DNA of 64,000 bases, taken from NCBI GenBank assembly GCA_963402885.1, contig OY727100.1, forward strand, positions 17,515,395 to 17,579,394, given 5' to 3'. Shown one piece after another: positions 35,801 through 46,364 of the stretch. Source of the DNA: Antedon bifida. Lineage: Eukaryota > Echinodermata > Crinoidea > Comatulida > Antedonidae. A program made the position numbers and the translations under genes. Each line of letters starts with the position of its first letter. Positions within the stretch are counted from its first letter, which is position 1. The notes under the pieces are model-generated. The model was not told where the DNA came from and did not search any database. It saw nothing but the letters and a program-made list of their open reading frames with translations.

Positions 35801-38800
35801 GTTAAAGCACACCGACAAAACCATCCATAGAAAATGCAATAACCCAAAAGTTAGACACCCCTCCAATGGAAATAGGCCAGTCTATTAGTGTCTCACCAGT
35901 GCCAAAACATGTTACAGAGGATGAGTTAAACACGCTACAAACTTGCCTGCACCGGTGGAGAAGAGAAGTCATGATGGATGTGGAAGGTAAGGTGCAACCC
36001 TAGACTTGGAATACATGTCTACCGTCCCCTATCTTCTACCAGATACCTATTCTTCTACCAAATACCCTTTGATTTTGCCTAGCTTGTCACAGATAATACC
36101 TGTATATAATGTCCAAAAAAAAAAATGGTTTTAAAAAAACCAATTAGTTTATGAGTAATGCATAATTAAACCAAATTTTGTTGATGCATAGAATATGAAT
36201 GAAGTTGTGGTATGTCGGTTAAGATACCTTGCCTACTAATTCCAAGGGTCGGTGTTCATTCCCCAATCATTGCTCTATTTTATGTAGATTTTTTTTTATA
36301 TGTTTTCTGTTTAACTGAATTGTTATTTTACTATTTGCAATTATAACAAAATAAACAAGTTACGGTGAAAAATAAAATATTACATCTTATATGTAATTCT
36401 TTTCAGAGTTACAACAGTGTATCAACACTCTTAAAAATGATATAGCTTCTATATATGATGCCGATGATATGAAAAAGGTAAATATAATTTGTTTTTTGTT
36501 TTTTATGTAAACTAACTACAGTGGACAAATTGAATTACTTTTGATTATACTTATTTATTATCTTTTATTTTATGTCTTTAGGCACACGTGGCCAAAAATT
36601 ACCACTAGTAAATTAAGCACTGTCCTATCAGATAAGTGGTAATCCCTCTGATATAGAGCTATTTTGTGAACCAGTTCACCAGAGTAATCCCCTACTCGTC
36701 TCAAATGATGAACTGGATTCTTTAAAGTCTACATGGGTTGTAATTGTGTACACTGGACCTATGGTTTATAGTCCTTTATCCACTGCCAGACCTAGGAGTG
36801 ATTCGGCCTCGAACGTATGCCGATATTGTTGTAAACAGCACCCCTGCCTTAACCGCTCGGCCATTTGACTTTTCATCTATATTCACAGAATATTTAATAT
36901 ATTTTATTTCTTTTCAAAGTACAAATACAATCTACATGCTGTGTTGGTTCATGAAGGTCAAGCAAGCTCAGGTCATTATTGGGCCTACGTGCTTAACCAT
37001 GCACGCAATGTCTGGCTTAAGTTCAACGATGTCTCTGTGACAGAAGTCACATGGGAGGAGCTTCAGCAAGAGTCTGTTGGAGGCGGTAGCAACACAAGTG
37101 CCTATTGCTTGATCTATGTGGATGATAGTAAACATGAATTGTTTGAAGGTTTGTAAAAGTATAACCAATTGTATCATATGGAAAGCTTTAGATTCAAATT
37201 GGCCGCTGACAACTTGTGCTACCAGTTCATATATTGTATAATAGTATAATTTTACTGTAGTAATAATATTTCTTTATATAACGCAATTAGGCCGGCCCTC
37301 CTCTGAGCTTCTAAGAATGATCTAACGAGAGCAAAAATGCCGTTTCAGGAATCGTCACTTCACCCTTTTGACAAAAGTTCCCCCTTTTCTTGCATGAATT
37401 CACCTTTCTATCAATGAAGTGACCTCGCTTTTATTCCACAAAATAAGGAAAAAAATGTACAATAGTTTTTTAAGTATTGAAAAATATACTTTGGAAAAAT
37501 TGATATTTAGAATCCAATGATGAAACAAGTAATGGTTTGAACTCCTTAAGTGAAGACTTACGAGACCTTGTTATCCAAGACAATGAGGAATTTGAACGTG
37601 AAATGTCGTCATGGGATCAAAAGAACCGACAAGAAGTTAAAACAGCAATAAATGAAAATGATAGTGTTAGTGGAGATAAAGTTATGGCAGGAGGTATTAG
37701 ATTTTGTTGTTAATTAAATGTATTAATTAAATTATTAATTTTGTGAAGAGCTTAAAAAAGCAACAACTATATACATAAAGAATCACATTGACAGCTTGTA
37801 TTATTTACCCTGCAAATGTCAAAATGTATTTATCATTCATCAAGTACCTGATTCTCAGTGTTGTATCTCCACATATGACAATATTTGCAAGGTGTCATTT
37901 GAACATTTGGTAATACAGCATCTCATGATTATCATATCTATATTACTATGCAATACTTGTAAAACACATGCTGCTGTATTACGGAATTTTCCTATGATAT
38001 TGCTTAGGTGTGGCCAAGACCAAATCCAAAATAGTCTAAAGGTCTCAGCATCTTAGCCCATAAACCCTGTATTTAATTTTTGTTTTATTACAGGTGACTC
38101 TACTATACCACATCCAACCCCAGCTTCTCCAGCCCCTACTTTCACTACAGAACACTCAAAGATGCAGTTAACAGCAAGCAGAGAAGTCATCACTAAAATG
38201 ACAGAAACTTTCAACAAAGATGGCCCTCATGCCGCTCTTAAGCAGGTACAATAGAACCCCTATTAGAGGGACACCATCATGAACAAACAAAATGCTCCCT
38301 TGGAGCTACCATACTTAAAAACATAACATTTCTCCTTATTTGTGTGAAAACAGTGATGTAGCCACAAGAATTAAAGTGGTGCGTTTTTCCCAGATAAAAA
38401 GGGAACAATCTCTGTTTAAGCCACTGGGTTGTCAAAAGCCTCTGTAAAAAAGTGGTCAGGTTGAAACATTACCAACCGTACTAGTGGCTACGGCCCTGGG
38501 AAAGTAATTGACCACCCTACCACATAGGCTTAATACAATGAGCTTCTAACAGCTCATCACCTACATACAGTACAACACCTTTACTTTTTATATAAAATTA
38601 ATCTTTCTTTGTAGTCTTGTGAAGATGAATTTATTAGGCTAAAGAAATTGGCAGCGGAACCGATTGATCGTGTCAGAGATGTGAGATTAGAGAGTGCTGT
38701 TGTTTATTTTATTAAGAATTCAGCACCTGATTTTGTAACTGATAGAGCACTGTTAGAGCAGTTTGCAGATAAACAACTTAACTATGATAATAGGTAAGTT

Positions 38801-41437
38801 GAATAGCTAAGCTTAATTTTATGAGAAAATAATTGAAGGTAATAAACGAAATATGTCATTAAAACACTGCTTGGTCACTTGACTAACAAAGGTTATAAAT
38901 ATTTTAAAGATACATTATTAGAGACTATTATTAGAGACTATATAGATTCAGGCTTTGATAGCGCATTATGCAAAACCTCAAATATTACTGGACGCAGGAC
39001 TAAGGTTCTCTATATCCAGATCCCATCCTGGTATTTTGTATACTTAACTTGTGTTCATAAATTACTCTTTGATTCATCCATTTTGAGACTTTTTCATAAA
39101 TGTTTTTTTCTGCAGATCAAAAGCCGTAAGAAAATTAGCTCAACGCTCTTTAGACAGCAACACGTTACCAGAGTCTGAAGATGGAATCTATAAGAAGTGG
39201 CATATGGAATATAAAACATTCCGAAAATCTGTCTTGTATCTGATTGGAGGTTGCCAGAAATACTACAAAGAAAAGTAAGATGCAATATGCTTTTCTACTG
39301 GATACAATCTAATTATAAATGATAAAATATAGTGTCAATGAAAGTAATTTGATAATAATTCAAGCTTATATAGCTCATTATGCAAAATCCTCAATGTTAA
39401 CAGCAAAAGTAAAAGGCTAAAAAACTAAGAAAAGTACAAGTTAGTGAGTTTTCAAGCAGCCTTGAAATTAGTGTTGCTCGACGGATAGAGATGGGTAAAT
39501 AGTTCCAAAAGAAGACAGATGCCCAAGAAAAAGACCAAAACAGCAATACTTTGACAGATTGATGGAATAAACAAGTAAATACTCTGAAGTTCCATAGGCA
39601 GAATGGTTGTAATTCAGGATCCTATTTGTATAACTGTATTATATATTTTGTATTTATGAGTAATTATTATACAAAAAACATGTTTATTTTACTTTGCAGT
39701 TACCAAGAAGCCTTACCATATTTTGTACATGCTTGTAAAATGAATAATTTATTTGAAGGTGAATTTGAACTTAAGGGTCTTGACCCAAATGTGTTGGCGC
39801 AATTTAGGAGACAGTGTTTGTTGGTAAGAAAAAAACATAGTATAACATAGTGTAGGCAAATTATGTAATACAGTATCTTTAGCCTAACTTAACCTTAGGA
39901 TAATACAGGCAACACATGTGATGCATATGTGACCCTGTATTACAGAATTTGCCTAATATATTGTATTGTATTGTTTTTATATTAAGCGATATTTTATTGT
40001 AATTTTGTTTTAATATTTTGATTGTATGTTCTACCTTTCTAAATGTCTTTTATTTTTTTATATTGCATTTTATTGTTCTGAGTGAAACGCTTTTGTTAAA
40101 CTTCAATCTTTCGTTTGATTGCAATAAAGTTCTATTCGTATTCGTATTCGTATACATATGATAGCATATGTGGAGATACATTACAGAGAATTGACTGTTT
40201 AAGTTGGAAATTCAGATACTGTGTTTTTAGTGTGATACTGTTTGTGGCTTGTTGGTGAAATTGTTTTTTTTTTTCAATTTTACTTCAGCAAGTTAATGAA
40301 CAATGTAGTGACATGTTCGAGTCAGGTGATGAGATGGAAGCACTCAACGGCCTTCAGGTGGTCAGTGATCTGATTGTCCCAGGTGTGGTTATCTTAAATC
40401 AGTCTACACTACAAGAAGATACGCAGACAGAAGAAGACATACGGGAAAGATGGTGTAGCCACCTTGCTCAACAGCTGAGTGGTAAGCATTGACGACCGAT
40501 ACTATTATTAAAGTCATACCTAGAATGTTTTAATAAGGGTAATAATACTGTACAAATTCCATAATACAGTCTCCAAATGCCAACTACCCATCCATGGTCA
40601 GATAAGTGAAAGGTTAGCAACTAATATATCATAGAATTAATTTTCTGTTGAACCACGGCAATGACAGAATTATTTCTTTTGTAAAACTAAAATATCGGAA
40701 ATATTGATTGATGTTGTGATCATGTGTTATATGTAATTAAGCGAAAATTACCTGGCATAATTGTGTCAACGTGACAAGTATGAATTTATTGCAAACCCAT
40801 GCTGCATGTCAATGGAGATTACGCAAGTCGCACGCTTCTATCACGCTACGATTACAGATGTCAATTTCATTATAAACTTAGCCTTAGACAGTGAATATTT
40901 TACAGAGTAGTTGAAAGATATGAATAGAATTGTCTTGTCTATTTCTATGTTTAGGTAATGTATGTATAAATGTGTTATTTTATTCTATATAATTTTAATA
41001 TTTTTACGATAGATTTTATACTTTTTATAGTTTTCCTATGTACAAATGTTATTTAATTTATATTTTGTATAAATAGTTAGAAATTTGTATACATTCTATA
41101 AAAAGACATTTAGTTTGATGCAACAGAAAAATAAGCTTTAGAAAAAATTAGGTTATTTAATTTATGAAGGATATAGCATTAGTCTAAGTGAGCATATGTT
41201 ATCTAGAATTGATATTTAGTTTTAATAATCGATTTTAAAATAAATATTTCATTCTTTTTAGATCGTTTGAGTGGAAAATTGAATGACATCTTAGCAAAGT
41301 TGGTTGATGTTTCTGGTGAAAATTGTAAAATAAAACCGCCTCCTCTTGAAGAGAACGACTCCAATGAGAATTTAATGGAACAATTTACAAACATTAAGCA
41401 ACAGATTTTAGCAATCAACAAAGATTCAATCTCGTAG
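26898..41437 (+). CDS. USP25: Ubiquitin carboxyl-terminal hydrolase, USP25/USP28 type
   Basis: Cysteine protease that removes ubiquitin chains. Twenty-two exons: 26898-26945, 30958-31165, 31273-31414, 31871-32042, 32172-32261, 32362-32502, 32625-32713, 32900-32973, 33354-33502, 34171-34298, 34603-34698, 35052-35420, 35808-35986, 36407-36477, 36920-37148, 37511-37693, 38094-38245, 38615-38793, 39116-39274, 39700-39823, 40289-40481, 41262-41437. Phases agree throughout and give 1116 residues, close to human USP25 and USP28. It has an N-terminal UBA-like region, a SUMO-interacting VIDLT (88-92), and two UIMs (about 97-112 and 129-143). The Cys box is [13 protein letters not shown] with C183 and the His box is SSGHYWAY with H671; N688 and D689 follow. 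A long basic helix interrupts the catalytic domain, as in the family. It is probably the single ancestor of the vertebrate USP25/USP28 pair. The nearest polyadenylation signal is 41473-41478. Confidence 0.95.
27440..29444 (-). mobile_element. Non-autonomous LTR retrotransposon (TRIM/LARD-like)
   Basis: Two nearly identical direct repeats of about 205 bp (27445-27650 and 29237-29439) are flanked by the same 5-bp duplication TTAAT (27440-27444 and 29440-29444). Read on the minus strand, the LTR starts TGTAACCC. Two bases after the upstream LTR there is a primer-binding-like site TGGTGCCGTGACC (29222-29234), and a polypurine tract GTGAGAGGGGGAATAA abuts the downstream LTR. The 1.6-kb interior has no gag or pol frame. 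The element is structurally whole as a non-coding passenger that would depend on proteins from another element. The similar LTRs and intact duplication indicate a young insertion. It lies in intron 1 of the USP gene. Confidence 0.8.
28118..28466. repeat. 29-bp perfect inverted repeat and ~90-bp duplication inside the LTR element
   Basis: 28118-28146 and 28438-28466 are exact complements (arm CAAAGAACTTATAACACAAG and nine more bases), 291 bp apart. Between them, a unit of about 90 bp containing GAGTATTAGCAGATCCCCTC and TTTGATGCGGGCGCCCTACT occurs twice in tandem, near 28186 and 28276. The pair could be a foldback insertion in the interior of the LTR element. Confidence 0.7.
29700..30050 (+). 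repeat. 178-bp tandem duplication
   Basis: The block starting CAAAATATAGAACAAAAATA at 29700 is repeated almost unchanged from 29878. It includes AATTGATTAATTAATATCAA and two TCAGTTGATGTCA-type motifs. It lies in USP intron 1, just upstream of the second coding exon. No function is apparent. Confidence 0.8.
33725..34110 (+). repeat. Minisatellite, GGTTAAAGAGTAGTTGTATA units
   Basis: About a dozen imperfect units of 20-45 bp built from AGGTTAAAGAGTAGTTGTATA and AGGCTAAATAGTATTAGTAG lie just before the exon at 34171 of the USP gene. The array is variable in unit length and could be polymorphic. Confidence 0.75.
34881..35009. mobile_element. MITE, 'CTCTGTCTACACTATCAAACT' family, copy 3
   Basis: Ends AAGCTCTGTCTACACTATCA and TTTGATAGTTTAGACAGAGCTT are near-perfect inverted repeats of about 22 bp. 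They enclose about 85 bp with the family core AATATGACATCATCGTGTCC. It lies in a USP intron and has no coding capacity. Confidence 0.75.
35451..35697 (+). repeat. tRNA-derived SINE with GCGCTTTATAAATCC tail
   Basis: The head has an A-box-like TGGTGCAGTGTGTTGGAC and a B-box GTGAGTTTGAATCC with tRNA spacing. The body contains AGGCAAGATACTTTGGTTAA, and the 3' end is GCGCTTTATAAATCCAGGAT followed by AT-rich repeats. It lies in the USP intron after exon 12. Confidence 0.65.
36640..36872 (-). repeat. tRNA-derived SINE, copy 2
   Basis: Same family as 17641-18000. The minus strand has TGGCCGAGCGGTTAAGGC (A-box) and GTTCGAGGCC (B-box), then the body with CCATAGGTCCAGTGTACAC. It ends about 47 bp before the USP exon that encodes the catalytic His. 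Confidence 0.65.
39360..39570. repeat. Diverged dispersed repeat (TATAGCTCATTATGCAAAAT)
   Basis: Shares the order 'TATAGCnCATTATGCnnAA..CCTCAATG', 'TTTnAAGnnnnnnTTGA' and a late block with 'AGATGCCnAAGAAA' with 55680-55880. It appears to be an old, decayed copy of that family in a USP intron. Confidence 0.45.
39950..40153 (+). repeat. LINE-type 3' tail with TATTCG microsatellite
   Basis: An AT-rich stretch ending CAATAAAGTTCTATTCGTAT and a short (ATTCGT)n tail looks like the 3' end of a non-LTR retrotransposon with a microsatellite-type tail. No coding part is attached. It lies in the USP intron before exon 21. Confidence 0.4.
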
Positions 41438-41555
41438 CATATGGAGCATTCTATAGGGAGGTAAATCAATGCAATAAAACAAGTGAGGGCTGGTTTGTTG
41501 AGATTCGGCTTTAGTGATGCCAAAACCAGTTTTCAGAGATTAGTGGTTGAATTAT

Positions 41556-41860
41556 CTGCCAATGGTTCAAATCAATCAAAAGATTCTAATTGGCAGTGCT
41601 CCTGCGTACTTATCAGAGCTTGTAGAACGTTATGAACCATTTCATAGAGGTCTACGAACATTGTCACGTAACCTGCTTCAAGAGCGTAGGATAAAAAATC
41701 AGTGGGGTTGGAGATTATGTTGCCGCTGCAAGTTCATGGAGTAGCTTACCAACAACGGTACAATGCTCCACTAGTCTGAACAGCTTTAAGATCAATCTGA
41801 AAACATCACTATATGCTGATGTTTTTACTAGTTGTTACTGCACATAGCGCCACTTAGGTG
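41556..41860 (+). pseudogene. LINE reverse-transcriptase ORF, C-terminal remnant
   Basis: Translation gives KILIGSAPAYLSELVERYEP, LRTLSRNLLQERR and then, after a frameshift near 41705, GDYVAAASSWSSLPTTVQ and SLNSFKINLKTSLY. This is the conserved tail found after the reverse transcriptase in CR1/Jockey-type LINEs (APSYLSDLL, FGDRAF.AAP.LWNSLP, FKxxLKTxLF). The remnant is 5'-truncated and frameshifted, so dead. It lies 119 bp downstream of the USP stop codon. Confidence 0.75.
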
Positions 41861-43191
41861 GAGGATACTGGTTCTATAGAAATTTTCATTTATTGTTATT
41901 ATTTTACACATTGTATTGGTGGAGATGATGCAAAACAGCTCCATTTCTAAATATAAACCACACCGATCTACAGAGAATTACAGTAGATGTAGTTCCCAAT
42001 ATAAGCGGTCAAAACTAAATGGTCAATTTGTTGCGTATTGGAATTTTTTTTATAGTTTTATGCCTCCGCTCATGGTGGTAGATTGTAAACCGGGAGAGTG
42101 TGGGACACAGATTATTAATCAAATCTTTTGAAGAATTGGTATACTACATTACTGTATGTGTTATGTTTGCTATATCTATCTGCATGGAACACCAATGACA
42201 GTGCACCACTGATGACTATGCTTTTACACAGAGTGCATTCTCGATTATAGTCTGTTCCACTTCGGAAATACAAACCTCTTTTGAAGATGCGTGTCTCAGG
42301 TATAGTCTTCAGCATTCCATATCTCTAAATATTTCAATAGTGTAATAATTGCAGCATATTATAGCTGTCAATCAGAGTAATGTTTATTTCTCTTTTTTCA
42401 TAATCAATTTAACTGGATTTAGCGCCTCTTAATTTTCTCACGTTAATTAACGTAAGCGAAGAGGTGAAATCCCAGAAATCAAACGCAAATTCAATTCATT
42501 AAAACTTTATTATCCCAAACTGGGAAATTCATTCGGTCGTGATAAATAATTATTCATAAAATATGTTAAAAAGTGCGAACAAACAGAAGACATACAGTGC
42601 AGTAGATGCAATGCAACCAGACCCACGTCTGTTGATTGGTGTCTGACATCTGATTAGTTAGTTATGGCTGTTCACACTGGAGAGAAATATTGCCACTATA
42701 GTGAATGGTAGAGTCTCACTTTTCAGCTTAATAACTTATTTAAAGATTTTTTTCTTCGATAGATTGTTAACAATGATATCCTTCATTTGTATGTAAAAAA
42801 ACTCCTTTATTATATTATGTCAATCGGCAAAACTATGAATACGCCATAGGCTACAACTTATAAGTTCTACTCCAGTCAGAGGGAGTAATTATGTCATAAA
42901 CTGTAGGCCCTATGCTGTGAAAGGCTGTATTGTTTTATAAATTATTCACGATACGTTTTATCGCCTCTAGTCTGAATAATGATGCGCGGCGTAAGAGTGG
43001 TTATTGCCCTGGCCAAAAACCAAATAAAATATGTATCTGCTTATTACACTGAAATCAATCATTATTTTATACGTTGTTTAGCTGACATTTCAATAAGTAT
43101 AAGAGAATAATACATGATTCAACACTGTAGAAAATGTAAAAATACATTGTTATAACCGAATTCTAAAAATTTGGTTGATTTAAAAAAAAAT
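41861..43191. other. Intergenic stretch without recognisable gene
   Basis: AT-rich DNA between the LINE remnant and the rearranged lectin copy. The only local structure noted is a short hairpin around TTAATTTTCTCACGTTAATTAACGTAAG near 42430-42460. I see no coding or RNA gene. Confidence 0.4.
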
Positions 43192-43945
43192 CTAAATGAG
43201 CCATAGTTTTACAAAGTGCTCTACATTACTTTCTTTTGCAAATCTCTCCACTGGTAGACCTATATCAGAATACAAACAGCAGGCCATATCATTCTTTCTA
43301 TAACCAAACGCATCACAGCGATGATTTTCCGTGCACCATCGAGAACAATCCAAAATTGATCGAAAAGCTGAACACTGAAGAAACTGGACAATCATGTGAC
43401 CGCTACTCACTTTGCGGAAAATCCCTTGACCTGAATCTAATCAATAAAATCAAAATTATTATTACTCTTCTAAAATAAACATATTATGGTGTTGTCCGCG
43501 CCGTCAGATGGCTTTCCCAAATCCGACGATATTGTACATTGAGAACACTTTGCGAACAAGTAAATATCTGATGCAGCATTCTGTACAATACGTCAACGTA
43601 GGGCAAAACTATAAATTAAACTGTTAAGCTCCCTGACTTGTATTTTTTTAGGGGAGGCTATGTCTAACTAAATGAAAAAGAAATAGTTATGAAAATCGAC
43701 CTTATTGTTTAGTTATATGTTATGAAACATCTCTATAAAAAATATTGTGATTTGTAGGCCTATTTATCGAACGATCTCTGGCTGCCTTCATTTATGACTC
43801 GTCTAATATTTGGTCATACACCGTAAGAGCAGAACAATGCGGGCTTGTAGTCCATTTCCACCAATCTTGAAATCGTTACTGACAGAAAACAGTTGTGTCT
43901 GAAACGCACTGACTTTGCTATAGCCACTGATAAGATAATTAAGCT
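43192..43945 (-). pseudogene. Rearranged partial copy of the lectin gene (FTP-LamG-PAN pieces)
   Basis: Three pieces of the 46365-52749 gene occur here in the same strand order. 43905-43945 matches the start of the FTP exon (TATCTTA, AGTGGCTA, AGCAAAGTC). It is joined directly to 43795-43904, which matches the end of the LamG exon (DFKIGGNGLQARI). That match is frameshifted and its splice donor is lost. 43192-43430 is a PAN/apple exon with splice acceptor, open frame and stop, reading LDCSRWCTENHRCDAFGYRK and DMACCLY. So the PAN exon is intact while the FTP-LamG part is a deletion chimera. Most likely a dead tandem duplicate; use of the PAN exon by another transcript cannot be excluded. Confidence 0.75.
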
Positions 43946-44749
43946 GTACAAAAAACCCCCAAAAAACAACACCCATAAAACTAATCAATATCTTCCCCTT
44001 TCTAATTTTCTTGTCTTGTCACTGCTGACAGTAATATTGCTTCTTTTAACTTCAAACTAATTTGGAGATATACCATCATATTGTACCGGTAATATTTTTT
44101 TAGCTTTTAGGATTTCTGAATTCTTGCAGACAATTTTAAGTGCAGTAATTTTACAATGTACATATCTCAATAATTATCTAATATAGGCATGTACAACATC
44201 TTTAATGGGTGGTGATGACTTGGTTGGTTCACACTAGCAATGGGCAGCAGGCCACAGCTTTCATGGTTCACATCACAACTCAATCGAAAGCAATTCTGCT
44301 AACGTGTTCACGAAAAGAACAAATAGAAGAAGAGCCGATGATAGTGTATTGTATGTTGGTGATAACAATTAGGACGACTAGTTGTTGAACTATTCGGTGT
44401 GTGCGGTATCAGGAATGACATGTAAAAAAAACGAAATTGGGGGAAAACATCCAGTTAAAATTTTTAGAAATAAATGTAGCGTACCATGAACTAGAAAAAA
44501 AATTTAAAATTGTGGAATGATAAGAATCGTAATAGTATGCTGCAAATACATATCGATGGACCAAACTAATAGTGTAACACAGGATACAAATCTTTTTTTT
44601 TCTCTTTTGTGGAGGAAACCCACATTTATTTAAAAAATGCAATAATATCTAAAAAGATAATACGATATTTCATCTTAGTAGTACCGTATTACATTGAACA
44701 TAGATTAAATTAATATACAAACGTAAAGTAACACCTCAAAATCATTACT

Positions 44750-45890
44750 AATCTATATATAAATTTACGTAAGGGAAAAATTCGGTAAATCGCGCCTTCT
44801 AGAAGTTTTACTCGATGGTATATAAAGTTGGTTCATACTGATGTAACCCTGTTTACTTATTAAATTGAGTTAGATAATTGGTTATTGACAATAGGTTCAA
44901 TGATTTGCCTCAAATAGGGGTGTTTTCCGATCGTGGTATACACTGTCTAATGGATGTCAATCTTGAAAAATACTTTGTTACTGAAAGTTGCTTCTCAACG
45001 TTTGTATTAATTAATAATTACAAAAAATATAAACGTTGTAGTGGTGTATCGTTACATGTACTATCGACTACGACAGTGACATGAACAAATATTTTGAACC
45101 ACCTGGTTCACTAATTAAATTGTGTTAGATAATTATTGACAATTAAAACGAATTTATATTCAACTATTTGCCATTTTTGGTCGCTATTTGAATCGCAAAT
45201 TTAGTTTAGTTAGATATATAAACACATGTACAAATAAACTTATTACTGTGAGTGTGGGTAGGCCCTACTGTTATATATATAAACGCACAATGTACAAATA
45301 AACTTACTGACAATTGCTTTTCAACGTTTGTATTAATTAATAATTACATATATAAACGTTGTAGTGGTGTATCGTTACATGTACTAGGCCTATATCTAAT
45401 GGATGTCCATCTTGAACAATACTTTGTTACTGACAGTTGCTTTTCAACGTTTGTATTAATTGATAATTACATCAAAATAAACGTTGTAGTGGTGTATCGT
45501 TACATGTAGGCCTACTATGACTGTGACAGTTTTAACAAAGTATTAAATCGCAAATGTGATACTGTATTTAGTGGTATATTATTTATAGGCCTATAAAACA
45601 TGAACAAATATTTAAACCACCTGATGTAACCCTGTTCACTAATTAAATTGTGTTAGATAATTAGTTACTGACAATTAAAACGAATTTAGGTTCAACGATT
45701 TGCCTCAAATAGGGGTGTCATCCGATCGTGGTATACACTGTCTAATGGATGTCCATTTTGAAAAATACTTTGTTACTGACAGCTGCTTCTCAACGTCTGT
45801 ATTAATTATTAATTACAACAAAATAAACGTTGTAGTGGTGTATCGTTACACATTGTATTATCGACTATGACCATGTTCACTAATTAAATT
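44750..45890. repeat. Tandem and dispersed repeat block (TTCGGTAAATCGCG family)
   Basis: The order TTTACGTAAGGGAAAAATTC, GGTAAATCGCG, CTCGATGGTAT, GATGTAACCCTGTTTAC, GATCGTGGTATACACTGTCT, CTCAACGTTTGTATTAATTA and CGTTGTAGTGGTGTATCGTT is partly repeated four times. Repeats of the last two motifs start near 44995, 45325, 45440 and 45790. The whole order recurs at 54566-54830 and pieces of it near 55345-55640. Local amplification of a dispersed repeat; no coding. Confidence 0.75.
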
Positions 45891-46095
45891 GAACCAAACA
45901 GTACACCGGGGTAGCCGCCTACTGTTCCGAAAGATGAATTGGGTTCTTTAAAGTGCACACGAGCCAGATGTGTACATTCGATTTCCAGTTTTAAGACTTG
46001 TTCTACCACCAAGCATGTTCGAGGAGTGACCAGAACCTGTGCCGATGGTATAGCTATGGTTTCGCCACTCGACTCGGTGGTGTAAATCACATGAC
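45890..46095 (-). repeat. tRNA-derived SINE, copy 3 (diverged)
   Basis: The body matches copies 1 and 2 (ACACCGGGGTAGCCGCCTAC, GGGTTCTTTAAAGTGCACAC, GTTCTACCACCA). The tRNA-like head is altered so that the B-box is no longer well formed. It lies just downstream of the lectin gene. Confidence 0.6.
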
Positions 46096-46364
46096 ACTAA
46101 GTAGCATCACGATTAAAAGCACGATACTAGCATAAGTTAAACACACTCATATTTTGTTCCAGTGAATCAATATATAGGACATAAAGGTGATAAATACAAA
46201 AATGATGTAATTACATAAAATTCAAGGTTATAGTACTAATATAAAAATGAAAACGATTTGACCAATCATACATTAGGTCTAATCATGAAGATAATTATTA
46301 GTGACATAAAATAATTTCTAGTTAGCGATCGAAGTGCCGTAGATCAGCTTTATTAACGCATTTG

